Shown: positions 33,501-44,290 of the stretch, one piece after another | How positions within the stretch are numbered: position 1 is the first letter of the stretch | Layout: the number at the start of each line of letters is the position of its first letter | NCBI GenBank assembly: GCA_023101725.1 | Contig: JALJCO010010453.1 | Coordinates: forward strand, 592,501-656,500 | DNA from: Atherinomorus stipes | Taxonomy: Eukaryota; Chordata; Actinopteri; Atheriniformes; Atherinidae | Reading direction: 5' to 3' | Length of the DNA: 64,000 nt | The notes under the pieces: generated by a model | Told to the model about the DNA's origin: nothing | Seen by the model: only the letters and a program-made list of their open reading frames with translations | The model's database searches: none | Made by a program: the position numbers and the translations under genes

Positions 33501-36500
33501 TTGTGCTGAATATTTTAGGAAGCATCTTGGAGCGGTTGTTGTTCTTCTGACCTTTTTGGTTTTAAGACACTCCTCTTGTGTGGTAGAGTCAAATCTGTTT
33601 CTTGCTCCTTTATCCACTCCTCCTTATAGCCTCTCATTCTAAACCGGTTTTCCAGTTCTTCTGCTTGCCTCACATAATCTGTTTGGGTAGTGCAGATTCC
33701 TCTGACACGATTGAACTGGCTTACTGGTAGACTTTTTTTTTTCAAATGAGGGGGGTGGAAAGAGTCAGCATGTAAAAAAGAGCATTTGTCAGTGTCTTTC
33801 CGATACAGATCTGTCACTAACTTATTCTCCTCCCGCCGGATCAGGATATCAAGAAAACTGATTTCTGATTCACTGTATTGTAGAGTGAACTTAAGATGTT
33901 GATGACTCTTATTGAGGAAGTCAAAAAAGTCCAAAAGACTTTGGGCCTGATTTACAAAGACTCCAAATTGCGAGTCTAATGTCTTTGCCTCGCAAAAAAA
34001 ATTAGCGTGCGCTGTCATTTTAGCGTTTGCGGGTGATCTACAAAGATTACACGCGCAATCTGTAACAGGCGCAAACAGCAGGATTTAAATGAGGATTTAG
34101 CGTGCGCTCTCCCTGCGCCACGGAAAGTTCAGAAGAGCATGTGGTAAACGCAAAATGAAATTAATCCTGATAGAGATGTTAGTTTCAGAGATATAATGAG
34201 GCAAATAAAAAACAGAATATAAGATAAATATGAAGAGTTCATTTGCAAAAAAAGACAAACGCCATTTAGAAAAAACGGAGTTAACTGCTTTTGCAAATAA
34301 ACTCTTCATTTACTTTTTGAATATTTTCAGAAAATCAAGCTCACGAGAAGTAGAGGGTTTTAATGATGTAAAATGGAGATAGGACGTTTGTACCCAACAG
34401 CAACAAAAGCAGTTTACTTCGTTTTTCCACAGTGGCGTTTGTCTGTTTTTGCAAATGAACTCTTCATAATAACTATAAATAAAAATAATGCAGCAGGTTT
34501 CCCTGTGGATCGTAAGAAGAGGCCAGTTTAAGGACGTGGATAAGGACACGCTGTTGAAGATGATCTGATATTACGCACAGACTGCGCGCTCTTTGGCACA
34601 ATGCCAGGCGCGGGACCTGCGTAATTGCCCCCCACCCCATGCAAAACTCAGTAAAAAAAAATAGTATCATTAGTTTGTGCGACGTTGCTGGTTATTTTCA
34701 CTGAGTTTTTTGTGGGGTGGGGGCCAACTTCACGCAGGACAGCAACCTCAGAGCAGCAGCAGCAGTCGCTGCGGTGTGGAGGAGCAGGAGATGATTTTAA
34801 TTTAAAAATATGCCATTGGCAAAAAGTAAAAGAAAATAAAAAGACATAATTAATGTCAGCTTTAACTACCATGATGCCGCAGCTGCAGATGTTCTGGTTC
34901 ATGTCTAAAATAACTCGTGTTTAACAGTGATGTTGATGGTTATTTAATTAAATAATGAAAACTTGACGTGTCGCCTGAACACATCATGAAAAATGATTCT
35001 GACCCGATGTCTGCAGTCCTGTGTGCAGCATTCTTTCAGCCATCAGTGCGTAAAGCTGCCAGTTATACCTGCTTTTCAGACGTGCTAAATTACACGCAAT
35101 CTTTTGCCCCCGCTTTCCTTTGAACAGTTGATAGATCACATTGCGCGTGGAAAACTGAGGTTTTGCATAGTCTCCTCCCAATATTTTGCGCCTTCTGGCA
35201 GAAACGCCCGTTTTGCATATTCATCTGCAGCAGATGCGCAAAATGGACAGCGGCGCTATTTTGCCCCTTGACAGGCGCAAACCTCCTTTTGCCCTGCTTT
35301 GTAAATCAGCTCTGGCGGATTATTGCGTGCGTAATGAAGATAGCGCCTGTTTTAACAAGCGCAAACCTTTCGTAAATCGGGCCCTTTGAGTTGGACCTTC
35401 AAAAATCATAAAAATATCATCCACATATCTTTTCCATAGTTTAATGTGGCGGTAGAATGGGTTATTCTGGTTAAGCACAACTTCATTTTCAAACTTGGCT
35501 ACATACAATGAGCTGAAATTTGGAGACATTTTGCTTCCCATGGCTGTTCCTTTACATTGTTTGTAGATAGAGGACACTTTTTCAAACATAAAAATATTTT
35601 TTGAGAGTACTATTTCCGCAAGTTGTCTTATGCAGTCTGTGGAGGGGACAGTTCCCGGAGGTCTTTGTTTTAAAAAAGTGGTTAATGCTTCTAAGCCTCC
35701 TTTGTGCTCCACATTAGTATACAAGTTTTTTATATCTAATGTGACAAGATGTACATCATTCCTTAAATCATCAACTGTTTTTAGGATATCAATCATATCC
35801 ATTGAGTCTCTAACATAAGAGGGCAGAGCAGTAACAAACGGTTTTATAAAAAAAATCTACAAAACTTGAAATGTTTTCAGTCAGGAAGCCTATAGCTGAA
35901 ACTATTGGTCTACCCGGAGGATTCTTTAAATCTTTATGGATCTTTGGGAGAATGTAGAAAACCGGAATTACGGGATGGGCAACCTTCATATACTCCACCT
36001 CTTGTTTTGTAATTTCTCCTGCTTCATACAGAACTTCTAACTGGTTATCAATATCAGCTTTATATTGAGCTGTTGGGTTGGATTTTAAAAGCTGATAATA
36101 GGTGGTGTCTGAAAGTTGTCGTTCTGCTTCTTTTACGTAATCTGTACGTTTCATTATGCATATAGCTCCACCCTTATCAGCTGGTTTTATTACAATATTT
36201 GGATCATTTTGGAGTTCAGAAACCGCTTCCCTTTCCTTTTTCGATAAATTGTTGAAACTTTTATGCTCTTTACGTTTTTGTAAAACTTCTGCCACTTCTT
36301 TTTCTACTAGTCTACAATAAGTGTCCAAAGATGCATTCCTAAATTTTGGTGGACAAAACGAAGACTTACTCTTGAACGGTGTTTTTTCTCTGTTATCACT
36401 GGCAGGGAACACATCACTATCAGTGGGTTCATTTGTATCATTTATTCTGTATTTTTATTTATTTGTATCTCCATCGTGTGAAAAAAATTCTTTGAGTCTA

Positions 36501-39500
36501 AGATTCCGAAAGAATTTTTCTAAATCTACCGAGGTTTCAAATGGGTCACAGTACGTGGTGGGGACAAAGTTGAAACCTTTTGACAATGCTTTTAAACAAT
36601 CAGGAGACAGTGATATATCAGACAGATTGACCACATTTATATCCTGCTGCGTGAATGGTATCTGGTCGGATAACGTCTTTGGTCTCTTTTTGCCTCGCCG
36701 GCACTTTCTTCTCAGTTGTGAAGTCTTCTCCACTCCGGAGCGCGTCGCTTGGGTCCTTTGTCTAAAAAACCGGCGTTGCTCGCTCCTGAGGCTTGACTGT
36801 CATCAGACTCGCCATGTGATGACGCGCTGGAGGTGTGTTTGGTGCGTGGGTGTCTCACTCTGCCGCGGATTGGAGAACGTCCTTTGGTCTCGTCAGTGTG
36901 GGTGGTATTACGCCACGGATAGACTTGTTGGGTTTTGTAGTCTTCCAAAATAACAATGATACATAAATTATTGTTTACTCCATCATCAAGTTTCCCTCTG
37001 TGTACTAGATGGTTCAAACACCAAATAGAATAAAATTAGTTGGATTTTGTGTTTATATATTAATTAAAAAATTATATGTTGAGAATGAGAAATAAATCTG
37101 TTACTCATTCCTAGCTGCACGAGCACTTCACTTGACCTTTGTATCACTTAGAACTTTGATGGTGAAATTGTTTGAAGACACGCTAAAATACTTCTAAATT
37201 CGCATGTCATTTAAAGACGAACAAGTTGGAAAGAAAGAAATGTTTTTTAAACCAAACAATGCATTTGCATCCCTGTGCTTAATCACCTAAACTGATTCGT
37301 CTATGCATGCTGCATGCAGTGAGGATCCAGAATCAGAAAAGCTTTTATTGCCAAGTACAATTTTACACATAGGCCTAAAAGGAATTTACTTTGATGCTTT
37401 TGGTGCATGCCAAGCATTATCTAAATATAAACTATTAAGAAAATTAAAATATAACAATATAAATATATATGTAGTATGTTTTTAAGAATAAAAAAGAGCA
37501 GTTCTGCTGGAAGTATACTATACAGTATTTGAAATTCATTCATGTTGAGATAATTTATTAACTTATCAGCTCATATTAAAAAAGGTTTTGAGTCTGAAGA
37601 ACAGGTTTGGAAATACAAGCATTTGAAAAAGAAAAACTAATTTGATAATGACTCGACTTGACTTGCTTGACTAAAGCTGCGCTTGGACCTGACTTGGTTG
37701 ATCCTCCTTACAGATGACTTGGGACTTACTTGAGACTTGAGGGCGAAGACTTGCGACTTACTTGAGACTTGCATGTATGGGACTTACTCCCATCTCTGCT
37801 CACTGGGCTTTGTGTATTAATTTAATTTTTGACCTCATGATGATGTGTGATCCGAATCATTAGGAACAAACTTTTTGCACTTCTCGTTGATGCAGCACTT
37901 TGTGGCCTATGCTATTAATTTCACTATCAACTTTCCTAAGTTATGTTGTGATCCGAAATGATATTACCAATGCACAGTTGTTTGTTTTCATTAATTATGC
38001 ATGTGGAATAGATACGTTGCATGGCTGCTGTCCAGTGCTGAATCTCTCACCTTTCCACATGAAACATCTGTGCCGTTGCTGTGGTCGCTTGTATTAGGCT
38101 CAGTTATTTTGTTGAATATTCTTTGGCCAAATTGAAGTGCTGTGTTTCTTAGCTGCTTTTATTAAGAAAACGATAACCTCTATATAGAGTAACTGAAGTT
38201 ACTCTGAAAATCTATTATTTCATTATTCTTTGCACCTTACAGATCAGTCAAGTCCCCCATTAGCACCATGAGACAAAAAAGCTTGGCGCCGTGCCTGCCG
38301 TACAGCCACGACTCTGATGGCAGAGAACAGACAGGAGTCTCGTGGTGGAACGGGCGGAACATCTCGCTCAGTGAAACCTTCCACTTTGGTGATGGGAGCG
38401 TACGTCGAAACAGGTGCTCTCAGCTTCCAGTTCGGCTGCTGCTGCAGACTAGTAGCCTAAGTAGTAATGACCGGGGGAACGGGGCTAGATGGTGTCAGGC
38501 CAAGCAGTGAGCTCCATGTAATCTCCCCGCCATGTCGTTCGGGGGCGGCGGAGCCTGCACGTGCAAAACAGTCAGGTTATTGAAGGCCACAGCTTCTACC
38601 ATGATGCCAGCTCATGAAGCAGCACGCTGACAGAGGGGAGAGCGGTCGCTGCAGGGGCAAAAACCCCGGACGAGGTGAGGTGTTCACTCGACAAGTCGTC
38701 TGGCTCCGGCTGGTTCAGCCCTTCTGCCGGGGGAAGGGGAGTGGGCCCTGAGCTTCAGGGACTGCAGAGGGGGAGTTGTCCAACTCCCACCTAGCATTAA
38801 AAGTTGATGACAGGCTACAGCGGGAGTTCCAAACCGCGGGAAGGTCCTCAGCGGCAGGAAAAACATGCTAGCTACTTGTCTGCTAATGTGAAGAACCCCG
38901 CTCAGTGCTGTCTCTCCTCGAGAGGGAGCAGCTTACAGAAAGGCGGGTGACCTGAGGAATTAGCACCAACCTGGCTGTCTGTGGACCAAGACAGCGTTTA
39001 CACTCACCGAGCAGGTCAGAGTTGAGGATTTAGTTGGTCTGGCAGACCAGACACCGCTGGACATCTTCTTCCTTTGGAGCGTTGCTGATGGTCTTCAATG
39101 TGATATGCAGGCTTAAGAAAAATGGGAGCTAATTAACCTTACTTGTCCCCAACTGAAGTTTTCGGTGGTGCGCGTGCTCGTGTGGGATAAAGGCTTTAAA
39201 GGGCAAAGCCTACATGAAATAGAACTTATTACCTCCGCCAAGAAGTTAATGTTTTCGGTAGCGTTGGTTTGTCTGTCTGTCTGTCAGCAACTTTATGGAG
39301 AAAGTACCAGACGGATTGACCTGAATTTTTCACCAGCTGTGAGCCCTCAGCCCAAGGACGAACCCATTAAATTTAGGTGGTGATCTGGATCACCTTCTGG
39401 ATCCAGGAATTCTTACAGCAAAGGGAAATGGACATATGAAGTAAAAACAAGCCAATAAAAAGTTAACGCAAGACTGATTTGAACTTGATTTTGAACTTGA

Positions 39501-40784
39501 TGCTTTTTCTTTAAAATGCCAAGATGGCTTGAGATATATGGCACCAACCAGTGAACTACATTGAATTTAAATCGTGCTGTTGTTGCTTGCTTACTTCTTG
39601 AACACAAGCTTCCAAGTGTCAACAGATTTAGTAAGATATTTTGAAATATTTCAAACTTGAGATATAATTGTATTTCATGTCTGCAATATTGTATGTGCAC
39701 AGTGCAGTTCAACATATGATTGAGTTGGGTTTTGTACAAGAATACGATTTAACTCCTATGTTTTTCATATCCTTTAGGTGCAGAACTTTGAACGACTACT
39801 GCGAGCAATTTATGCACCTCAGAATATTTATTGTGTCCATGTGGACAACAAATCAGAAGCATCAGTCTCTTCTGCCATCAGTGCTATTGCTTCCTGTTTC
39901 CCCAATGTCTTCCTCGTCAGCCAGGCAGAGAATGTGGTCTATGCTAGCTGGTCACGTGTCCAAGCTGACCTTAACTGTATGGCTGACCTCTATAATGCCA
40001 GCACAAAGTGGAAATACTTCATCAACCTTTGTGGTCAGGACTTTCCTCTGAAAACCAACTTAGAGATGGTGAGGATGCTGCGTGCACTGAGGGGCGGGAA
40101 CAGCCTGGAGTCTGAAAGCTTCCCTCCAGAAAAGAAGTGGAGAGTGTCATATGTTCATAATATCATTAATGGGGGAATCCAGGTAAGTTGTTTAGTTACT
40201 ATAAATACCTGTGATGTTGGACTAATGGTCATTACAAAAACTTTCCGGCCTTAATGACCACTCAATATAATGCAATGCTACTATTTTAATGTTTTCAGAG
40301 GACAAGAAAAGAAAAGGATTCACCTCCTTTTAATCTGCCTATCATGTCAGGAAATGCCTACATTGTTGTTTGCCGAGGATACGTCCGCAGTGTGTTGAAA
40401 GACCAACGAATACATACACTAATAGAGTGGGCCAAAGACACCTATAGTCCTGATGAGCATCTCTGGGCGACCATTCAACGAATCCCTGGAGTTCCTGGCT
40501 CCAAGTGGCCAAACCGTAAATATGACATGTCAGATGTCAATGCAATTGCTCGGCTGGTGAAGTGGGAGGGGCACGAGGGGCCACAGGATTCAATGGGGGC
40601 TGTGTACCCAGAGTGTAAAGGCAACCATGTCAGGTCAATATGTGTATATGGTGCTGGAGACCTGCAGTGGCTGCTTGAACACGACCACCTCTTTGCCAAT
40701 AAGTTTGATGTGGAAACTGACCCCATTGCCATCTACTGCTTGGAGAAATATCTCAGACAAAAAGCTTTGGCAGAGTCGGAGTAG
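24217..40784 (+). CDS. gcnt1: Core-2 beta-1,6-N-acetylglucosaminyltransferase (GCNT1/GCNT3 type), copy B, complete
   Basis: Type II Golgi membrane GT14 enzyme building core 2 O-glycan branches. Exons 24217-24524, 24617-24710, 39778-40182 and 40299-40784 give about 430 residues, the usual family length. Residues 1-8 are a short basic cytosolic tail (MWVLKRRW), ~9-30 a hydrophobic anchor ([11 protein letters not shown]), then a stem and the catalytic domain with [34 protein letters not shown] and FANKFDV. Conserved cysteines are present. Intron 2 is 15,067 bp and full of transposons. The protein is intermediate between human GCNT1 and GCNT3; convergent prune2 supports GCNT1. It is the tandem paralogue of copy A. 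Confidence 0.88.
24617..24710 (+). CDS. gcnt1: gcnt copy B, exon 2
   Basis: 94 nt, acceptor GTACTTACAG, donor AAG|GTATGC. It encodes [20 protein letters not shown] and [11 protein letters not shown]. Confidence 0.85.
27069..27114. repeat. Perfect 20-bp inverted repeat with 6-base loop
   Basis: The left arm CAGAGAATGTGGATGTCACA and the right arm at 27095-27114 are exact reverse complements around GCCTCT, giving a strong hairpin in either strand. Confidence 0.9.
27785..27860. repeat. Fish interspersed repeat end (AAACTTTATTTATGAAGCGC)
   Basis: TCAAATCAAATCAAAC followed by TTTATTTATGAAGCGCTTTT and CAAAGTGCTTTGCAAACACA is a widespread fish repeat 3' end, probably read on its minus strand. Confidence 0.5.
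28312..30056. other. Intronic, unrecognised, including a coding-like minus-strand stretch
   Basis: The minus-strand stretch 29110-29520 has biased, G+C-rich composition and broken reading frames (for example [18 protein letters not shown]) that look like a decayed coding fragment I cannot name. Bases 29660-29830 resemble a MITE beginning CCCTGTTTCCACCAGTGGGT. Confidence 0.3.
30057..30290 (+). mobile_element. L1-type ORF1 coiled-coil fragment
   Basis: The frame encodes a heptad-rich stretch ending [14 protein letters not shown], which matches the end of the coiled coil of fish L1 ORF1 (transposase-22) proteins. It stops there, so it is truncated. Confidence 0.55.
30610..31655 (+). mobile_element. 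L1-type ORF2 C-terminal fragment, degenerate
   Basis: The frame 30634-31041 shows [36 protein letters not shown] and [20 protein letters not shown], typical of L1 ORF2 downstream of the RT domain. Later pieces continue in shifted frames ([41 protein letters not shown]). It ends at a MITE. Confidence 0.7.
31657..32186 (-). mobile_element. MITE family 'GGTAGAGTC', copy 2
   Basis: Inverted relative to 11511-12050. Right end CGGACTGTACCTTTAA. It shares the TTCTGTTTGCAAACA and TTCAGAGCTCAGAAG stretches with copy 1 (complemented). It interrupts the L1 fragment. Confidence 0.65.
32550..37010 (-). mobile_element. Penelope-like retroelement (RT and GIY-YIG), inactivated
   Basis: Read on the minus strand. 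The N-terminal part (36990-36450) is followed by the RT with [67 protein letters not shown] and YVDDIF (the RT active site). A C-terminal segment has CGSCTQC and the GIY-YIG nuclease motif [20 protein letters not shown], ending HFL at 32873. Damage: an in-frame TAA near 36455, frameshifts near 35848, 33600 and 33420, and a 1440-bp TIR element inside the RT frame. The GIY-YIG domain places it with Penelope/Poseidon-type elements. About 320 bp follow the stop as a 3' region. Confidence 0.85.
33944..35383. mobile_element. Non-autonomous DNA transposon inside the Penelope RT
   Basis: TIRs (G)GGCCTGATTTAC and GTAAATCGGGCC(C). CTTTG flanks both sides (33939-33943 and 35384-35388), giving a 5-bp duplication, or 3 bp (TTT) if the ends are GGGCC/GGCCC. 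Removing it leaves one continuous RT sequence. The 3-bp reading would suit PIF/Harbinger; the class is uncertain. No transposase. Confidence 0.75.
37011..39229. other. Intronic, mostly unrecognised
   Basis: Near 37335 a fish LINE-tail-like AGAAAAGCTTTTATTGCCAA occurs. Bases 38270-39000 are G+C-rich with several short frames but no family motifs or splice-consistent exons. Confidence 0.35.
39230..39420 (+). repeat. Fish interspersed repeat (CTCCGCCAAG...GTCTGTC)
   Basis: ACCTCCGCCAAGAAGTTAAT, then TTTCGGTAGCGTTGG, a GTCTGTCTGTC run, and GGTGATCTGGATCACCTTCT: a repeat I recognise from many fish genomes. A related ACCTCCGCCAGGGG is at about 43278. Confidence 0.55.
39778..40182 (+). CDS. gcnt1: gcnt copy B, exon 3 (catalytic core)
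   Basis: 405 nt, phase 0-0, acceptor ATCCTTTAG, donor CAG|GTAAGT. Nearly identical to copy A over its first ~330 nt, then more diverged toward its 3' end. Confidence 0.9.
40299..40784 (+). CDS. gcnt1: gcnt copy B, exon 4 (catalytic C-terminus)
   Basis: 486 nt, acceptor ATGTTTTCAG, stop TAG at 40782-40784. It differs from copy A at roughly one base in twenty, including [11 protein letters not shown] in place of [11 protein letters not shown]. Confidence 0.9.
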   Translation, partial: RTRKEKDSPPFNLPIMSGNAYIVVCRGYVRSVLKDQRIHTLIEWAKDTYSPDEHLWATIQRIPGVPGSKWPNRKYDMSDVNAIARLVKWEGHEGPQDSMGAVYPECKGNHVRSICVYGAGDLQWLLEHDHLFANKFDVETDPIAIYCLEKYLRQKALAESE

Positions 40785-41100
40785 GTTGAGATATTTTTCT
40801 GGCATCCATAAGTCAGTCAAAAATTTATTTATTTATTTTTTATAAATTCCCCAGCAGATGATTAACATAGTTTAAGGAAAATGCCATGTCTAAAATTATG
40901 TACAATAAAAGGTCCATTTATTGTTGTTATGGAGAAGTCACGAAATACTGAAAAGTGGTATGGATACTTAGGATGTAGTATTCTTCAAAGAAACTAGACT
41001 TGAAATAGACTTGTAATGTGGTATTAACATTTTAAACCATACAATAGGTCACACAGGTTATGTCTGAATGAGCAGACCCAACACGTAGGCTTAGACAAGT
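40785..41100 (+). other. 3' UTR and polyadenylation signal of gcnt copy B
   Basis: AATAAA at 40904-40909, about 120 bases after the stop. The flank aligns with 1741-1960 downstream of copy A. Confidence 0.6.
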
Positions 41101-41684
41101 TTATTAATGCAGACAAAAACTCCTCATCAGTTTAACCAAGGCCCATCATATACTCCCAATAGCCCAGGCAGGCATAGCAAGGATACCCAAAAAAAAACCA
41201 AGAGTCGCGCGTCACGTAAATTAACACTACAATTTTCACTCGTGAACGCACATCAACACTACAAGTCGGGTATCAGTTATTCCAGGAATTGAAGGCTATA
41301 AAACGACAGGTAAATTTGATGGGGGAGTTACCCAAACCAACAAACAAACAAAAGAATAAGAGTAGTTAGTCCGCCTCACAAATGTGCTCCCAGATCTTTT
41401 CCACAAGCCATACAAGGCAGGGGGGACAAACTACAAAATAAATAAATAAATAAATAAAAAATATGGACAGAAGGAAACAGTGGCAATGACTGTGCAGCAA
41501 CTGTAAAATAAAAAACACAATTTACTAAATAATTCCAAAACACTTTGATAAATCACAATTAAAAACTAATCTAAAATTAATTGTGCAAATCACCTGCTAT
41601 GCCGGCATCCCCTACGTACAGAAGTTGTTTAATAAATCAGTGTACTGCCCCTAAAGTTTTACCGTGTAACTTTTGACTCTGATA

Positions 41685-42429
41685 TTAAAGGGGAAACTCA
41701 GTAACTTTTTTACCTCAATAAATGCTTTTCGGAATCCCCGTGGGGCTAAACAAAGTGTTTACGGAGCGATTCAATGTCCCCCCTCTGGCCTGCGAGCAGC
41801 TCTATGCAACTTTGCCTGCGCCAACCCGAGCAGAACTTGCGACAACAGAAACCGCTGTACGGTACTCATGTCCCCTATCTACCCAGCTGCTTCCAGCTCT
41901 GATTTGAACCAGACTACCAGCGCTAATTCGAAGAAAACATTTCTTTAGCTTCACACCACCTAAACACGGCTCCTGGCTCTCATAACCAACTCTTTGCTGG
42001 ACCAGAGTGATTCACGTAGCTTGCGCTGCCTGGGCGCCGGGTGAAGCATCACTGCTTCAGACTCAATAATCACTTGTCACGTCCGCAAAAAGTAAATAAA
42101 AGTTCGTATTCTTACCTGCTACTCGCCAACACCAGAGAAAAATATAATCCACGGCATATTTACCCGCAAATCGCGGGTAAAACGTCCCGTTTCAGAAGAG
42201 ACAGGTCTTTGCTTTGAGCAGAGGGAGACGTGGTGCTGCTACCAACGCAGCAAAGTAGCATCAACAAGCTAGTAAACGCTTAGAAATAAATCCAGGGATC
42301 AAAATAGAGGAAAGACAGGTAGAGAAGCAGTCTGTGTGCTGTGGGGGTGCAGGGGGGGTTGAACTTTACGACAGTGAAAGGACGCCATTAGGGGGAGCCC
42401 CGAGCTGAAGTTACTGAATTCTGCTTTAA
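41685..42429. mobile_element. MITE nested in 41651-43475
   Basis: TIRs TTAAAGGGGAAACTCAGTAA and the complementary AAGTTACTGAATTCTGCTTT. About 745 bp with no supported coding frame. Confidence 0.6.
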
Positions 42430-42563
42430 GCCTAAAATGAGCAGTATTACATGATTTTTCGGGCCAATATACAGTGAAAGCAAAAGCAAGTTGCTTTACA
42501 GCTCCTCTTCCATAAACACAGAAAGCTCTACTTGTACTTTCTCTCATTACTCAACGCATAGTC

Positions 42564-42752
42564 ATGGCGGAACAAAGTAAAAAGGTGAAAGTGATGTCTG
42601 AGCAGGCCAGAAAAAGAAGAGGCAAAGGGATCACAGTAGATCAAAAACACGAGTGGACATTGGAAAAAGAATTCAGTCGTTGGAGATTTCTGAAACAGCA
42701 GTGTGGAAGCAAAACCCACTCTCTGTTTGCCACAGTATCATTAGACTGGTAA
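42564..42752 (+). CDS. Small basic ORF carried by a TIR element
   Basis: ATG 42564 opens MAEQSKKVKVMSEQARKRRG and continues DQKHEWTLEKEFSRWRFL up to a donor-like ACTG|GTAAGT at 42750-42755. I recall similar short basic 'exons' (pattern RxW near the end) repeatedly in fish TIR elements and neighbouring transcripts. It could be a captured host exon or a transposon-encoded DNA-binding peptide; function unknown. Confidence 0.35.
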   Translation: MAEQSKKVKVMSEQARKRRGKGITVDQKHEWTLEKEFSRWRFLKQQCGSKTHSLFATVSLDW

Positions 42753-43857
42753 GTAAGTTTGGCTGTTGTGTAAACATACGAAAATGTGATGCTTTTTTTT
42801 TTTCCCCCAGTCAACGTTTATTGAAAAACAACGTCGGTAAGAGCCATGTAAGCTGCCTACAGTATGGTTTCCTGTTAGCGAAACGCGGCTAGAATTACTA
42901 TAGACCAAAGCTAACATGACTCCCTAAACATTTTGCGCAATTGTGGCTGGTTTGCAGCAATAAATGCGTTCTCTGTAATTCATATGAATATCAAATAAGT
43001 AACAGAGCGATCAGCAGTTTGCTTGGTTTAGTTGTATGGTTTTCATACGCTGTTCAGAAGGAAGCAGAGCCACTGTAATGTCCCGTAAACTGAGCTAATC
43101 CAGACGTTCTCATAACAAACGTGAGTTTTGCCAAAGTTACGACTTTATTCAGTGCACAAAGCTACAACTTGGTTTCGTGGCTGGTTTTGATTGTGCATTT
43201 ATCATTGCATTATGCATTTGTGTGTGTGATGTGTCAGCTACGTAAACATATATAATTAGAAACAGTTAGAGGCGCATACCTCCGCCAGGGGCATATCCTC
43301 CAATGTTGAAAAATCCTTTAGAAAATTCTTGAATCTTGATGGACTTGTTTATTTCAATATCCAAACATGGGAGAGGAGATTTAAATTTGTGTCACTGCCA
43401 TGAGTCCTGTGAGACATTGGCGCCGTTGCAGGTTTAGTGCTCCTAGTGGCCAAAAGTTACACGGTATAACTTTAAAATCTTGTGTGGCCACACTGCAATA
43501 TGGTAAGAAGAAAACATTTTAAAAGAATCTACATGCAATGTTACTAAATGAAAAAGCTACTTAGATTTTAAAAACAATTTGCTTACCAAGGTCACTCGAC
43601 ATGAGGCTCTCCTCATCACCAGCCTCAAGAAAACACTTGCCTCCTCCCCACACTTCCTGCCTTTCTTATACACTTCTCTCCCAATCAGGGAGGCAGATAC
43701 AAGCCAGCAGGTGACACTGGTTACAAATAGATCACACTTTATTATTAAAGTTATAGAAGTTTGGTATCAGGGGATTAGCACAATTCAATAGCCAGCTACT
43801 TAGAAAATAGGTATCAGTGTGCTCATATTACTAACACAAACTTTTTAAAGATCACAT

Positions 43858-44055
43858 AAGGGGTGCCCAAGGGTTCAGTGCTTGGCCGATTACCGTTTCT
43901 TTTATATATTGATATTTGTATGTCATGGTCCTGAAATTGTATTTAATTTGCAGATAATACAGCTGTGTTCTTTAGTGGGGATCATTTGGGACAGCTTCTT
44001 GGCATGGTGGAGAAGGAATTACAAAAATTCAGTGTAAAATTGTTAACTACAGTAT
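43858..44055 (+). mobile_element. LINE reverse-transcriptase fragment
   Basis: It reads GVPKGSVLGRLPFLLYIDIC, then after stops FADNTAVFF (a diverged YADDT active site), then DHLGQLLGMVEKELQKF. This is a short, degenerate L2-like RT piece. Confidence 0.6.
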
Positions 44056-44149
44056 GAAAAATTAAATTTACTGACCTTTTACCACTATCATTTATTTATC
44101 CAAATGTGTATAGTATATGCGTTTATGCAATACAGTATGTGTGTGTATG

Positions 44150-44290
44150 TGCAAGTGTGTGTATATATATACACACATACATATCTATTTATATACATAT
44201 CTATTTATTTATATATATATTTATTTATATATATATATATATCTACATACATATCTATTTATATATATATAAATATATATACAGTCTGTT
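44150..44290. repeat. TA/CA-rich microsatellite
   Basis: Irregular TATATA and ACATAC units over about 140 bp. Long Y/I-rich open frames over it are artefacts. Confidence 0.8.

Larger units (their letters stand above)
24711..39777 (+). other. 15-kb intron 2 of gcnt copy B, transposon-filled
   Basis: The equivalent intron of copy A is 436 bp. The extra length holds a 2.4-kb TIR element, L1 fragments, a Penelope-like element, several MITEs and unrecognised sequence, listed separately. Bases 24711-25900 hold only low-complexity stretches and a MITE-like GAACTCGGAAGTCGGAAATT near 25790. Confidence 0.7.
41651..43475. mobile_element. TIR element with nested MITE and a coding-like ORF
   Basis: Left AAAGTTTTACCGTGTAAC and right GTTACACGGTATAACTTT are imperfect inverted repeats, continuing to TTTTG/CAAAA. 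About 1.8 kb, enclosing the MITE 41685-42429 and the ORF 42564-42752. Confidence 0.6.

Noticed and set aside
36321..36953. 210-codon plus-strand frame
   Set aside because: Antisense shadow of the N-terminal part of the minus-strand Penelope-like element.
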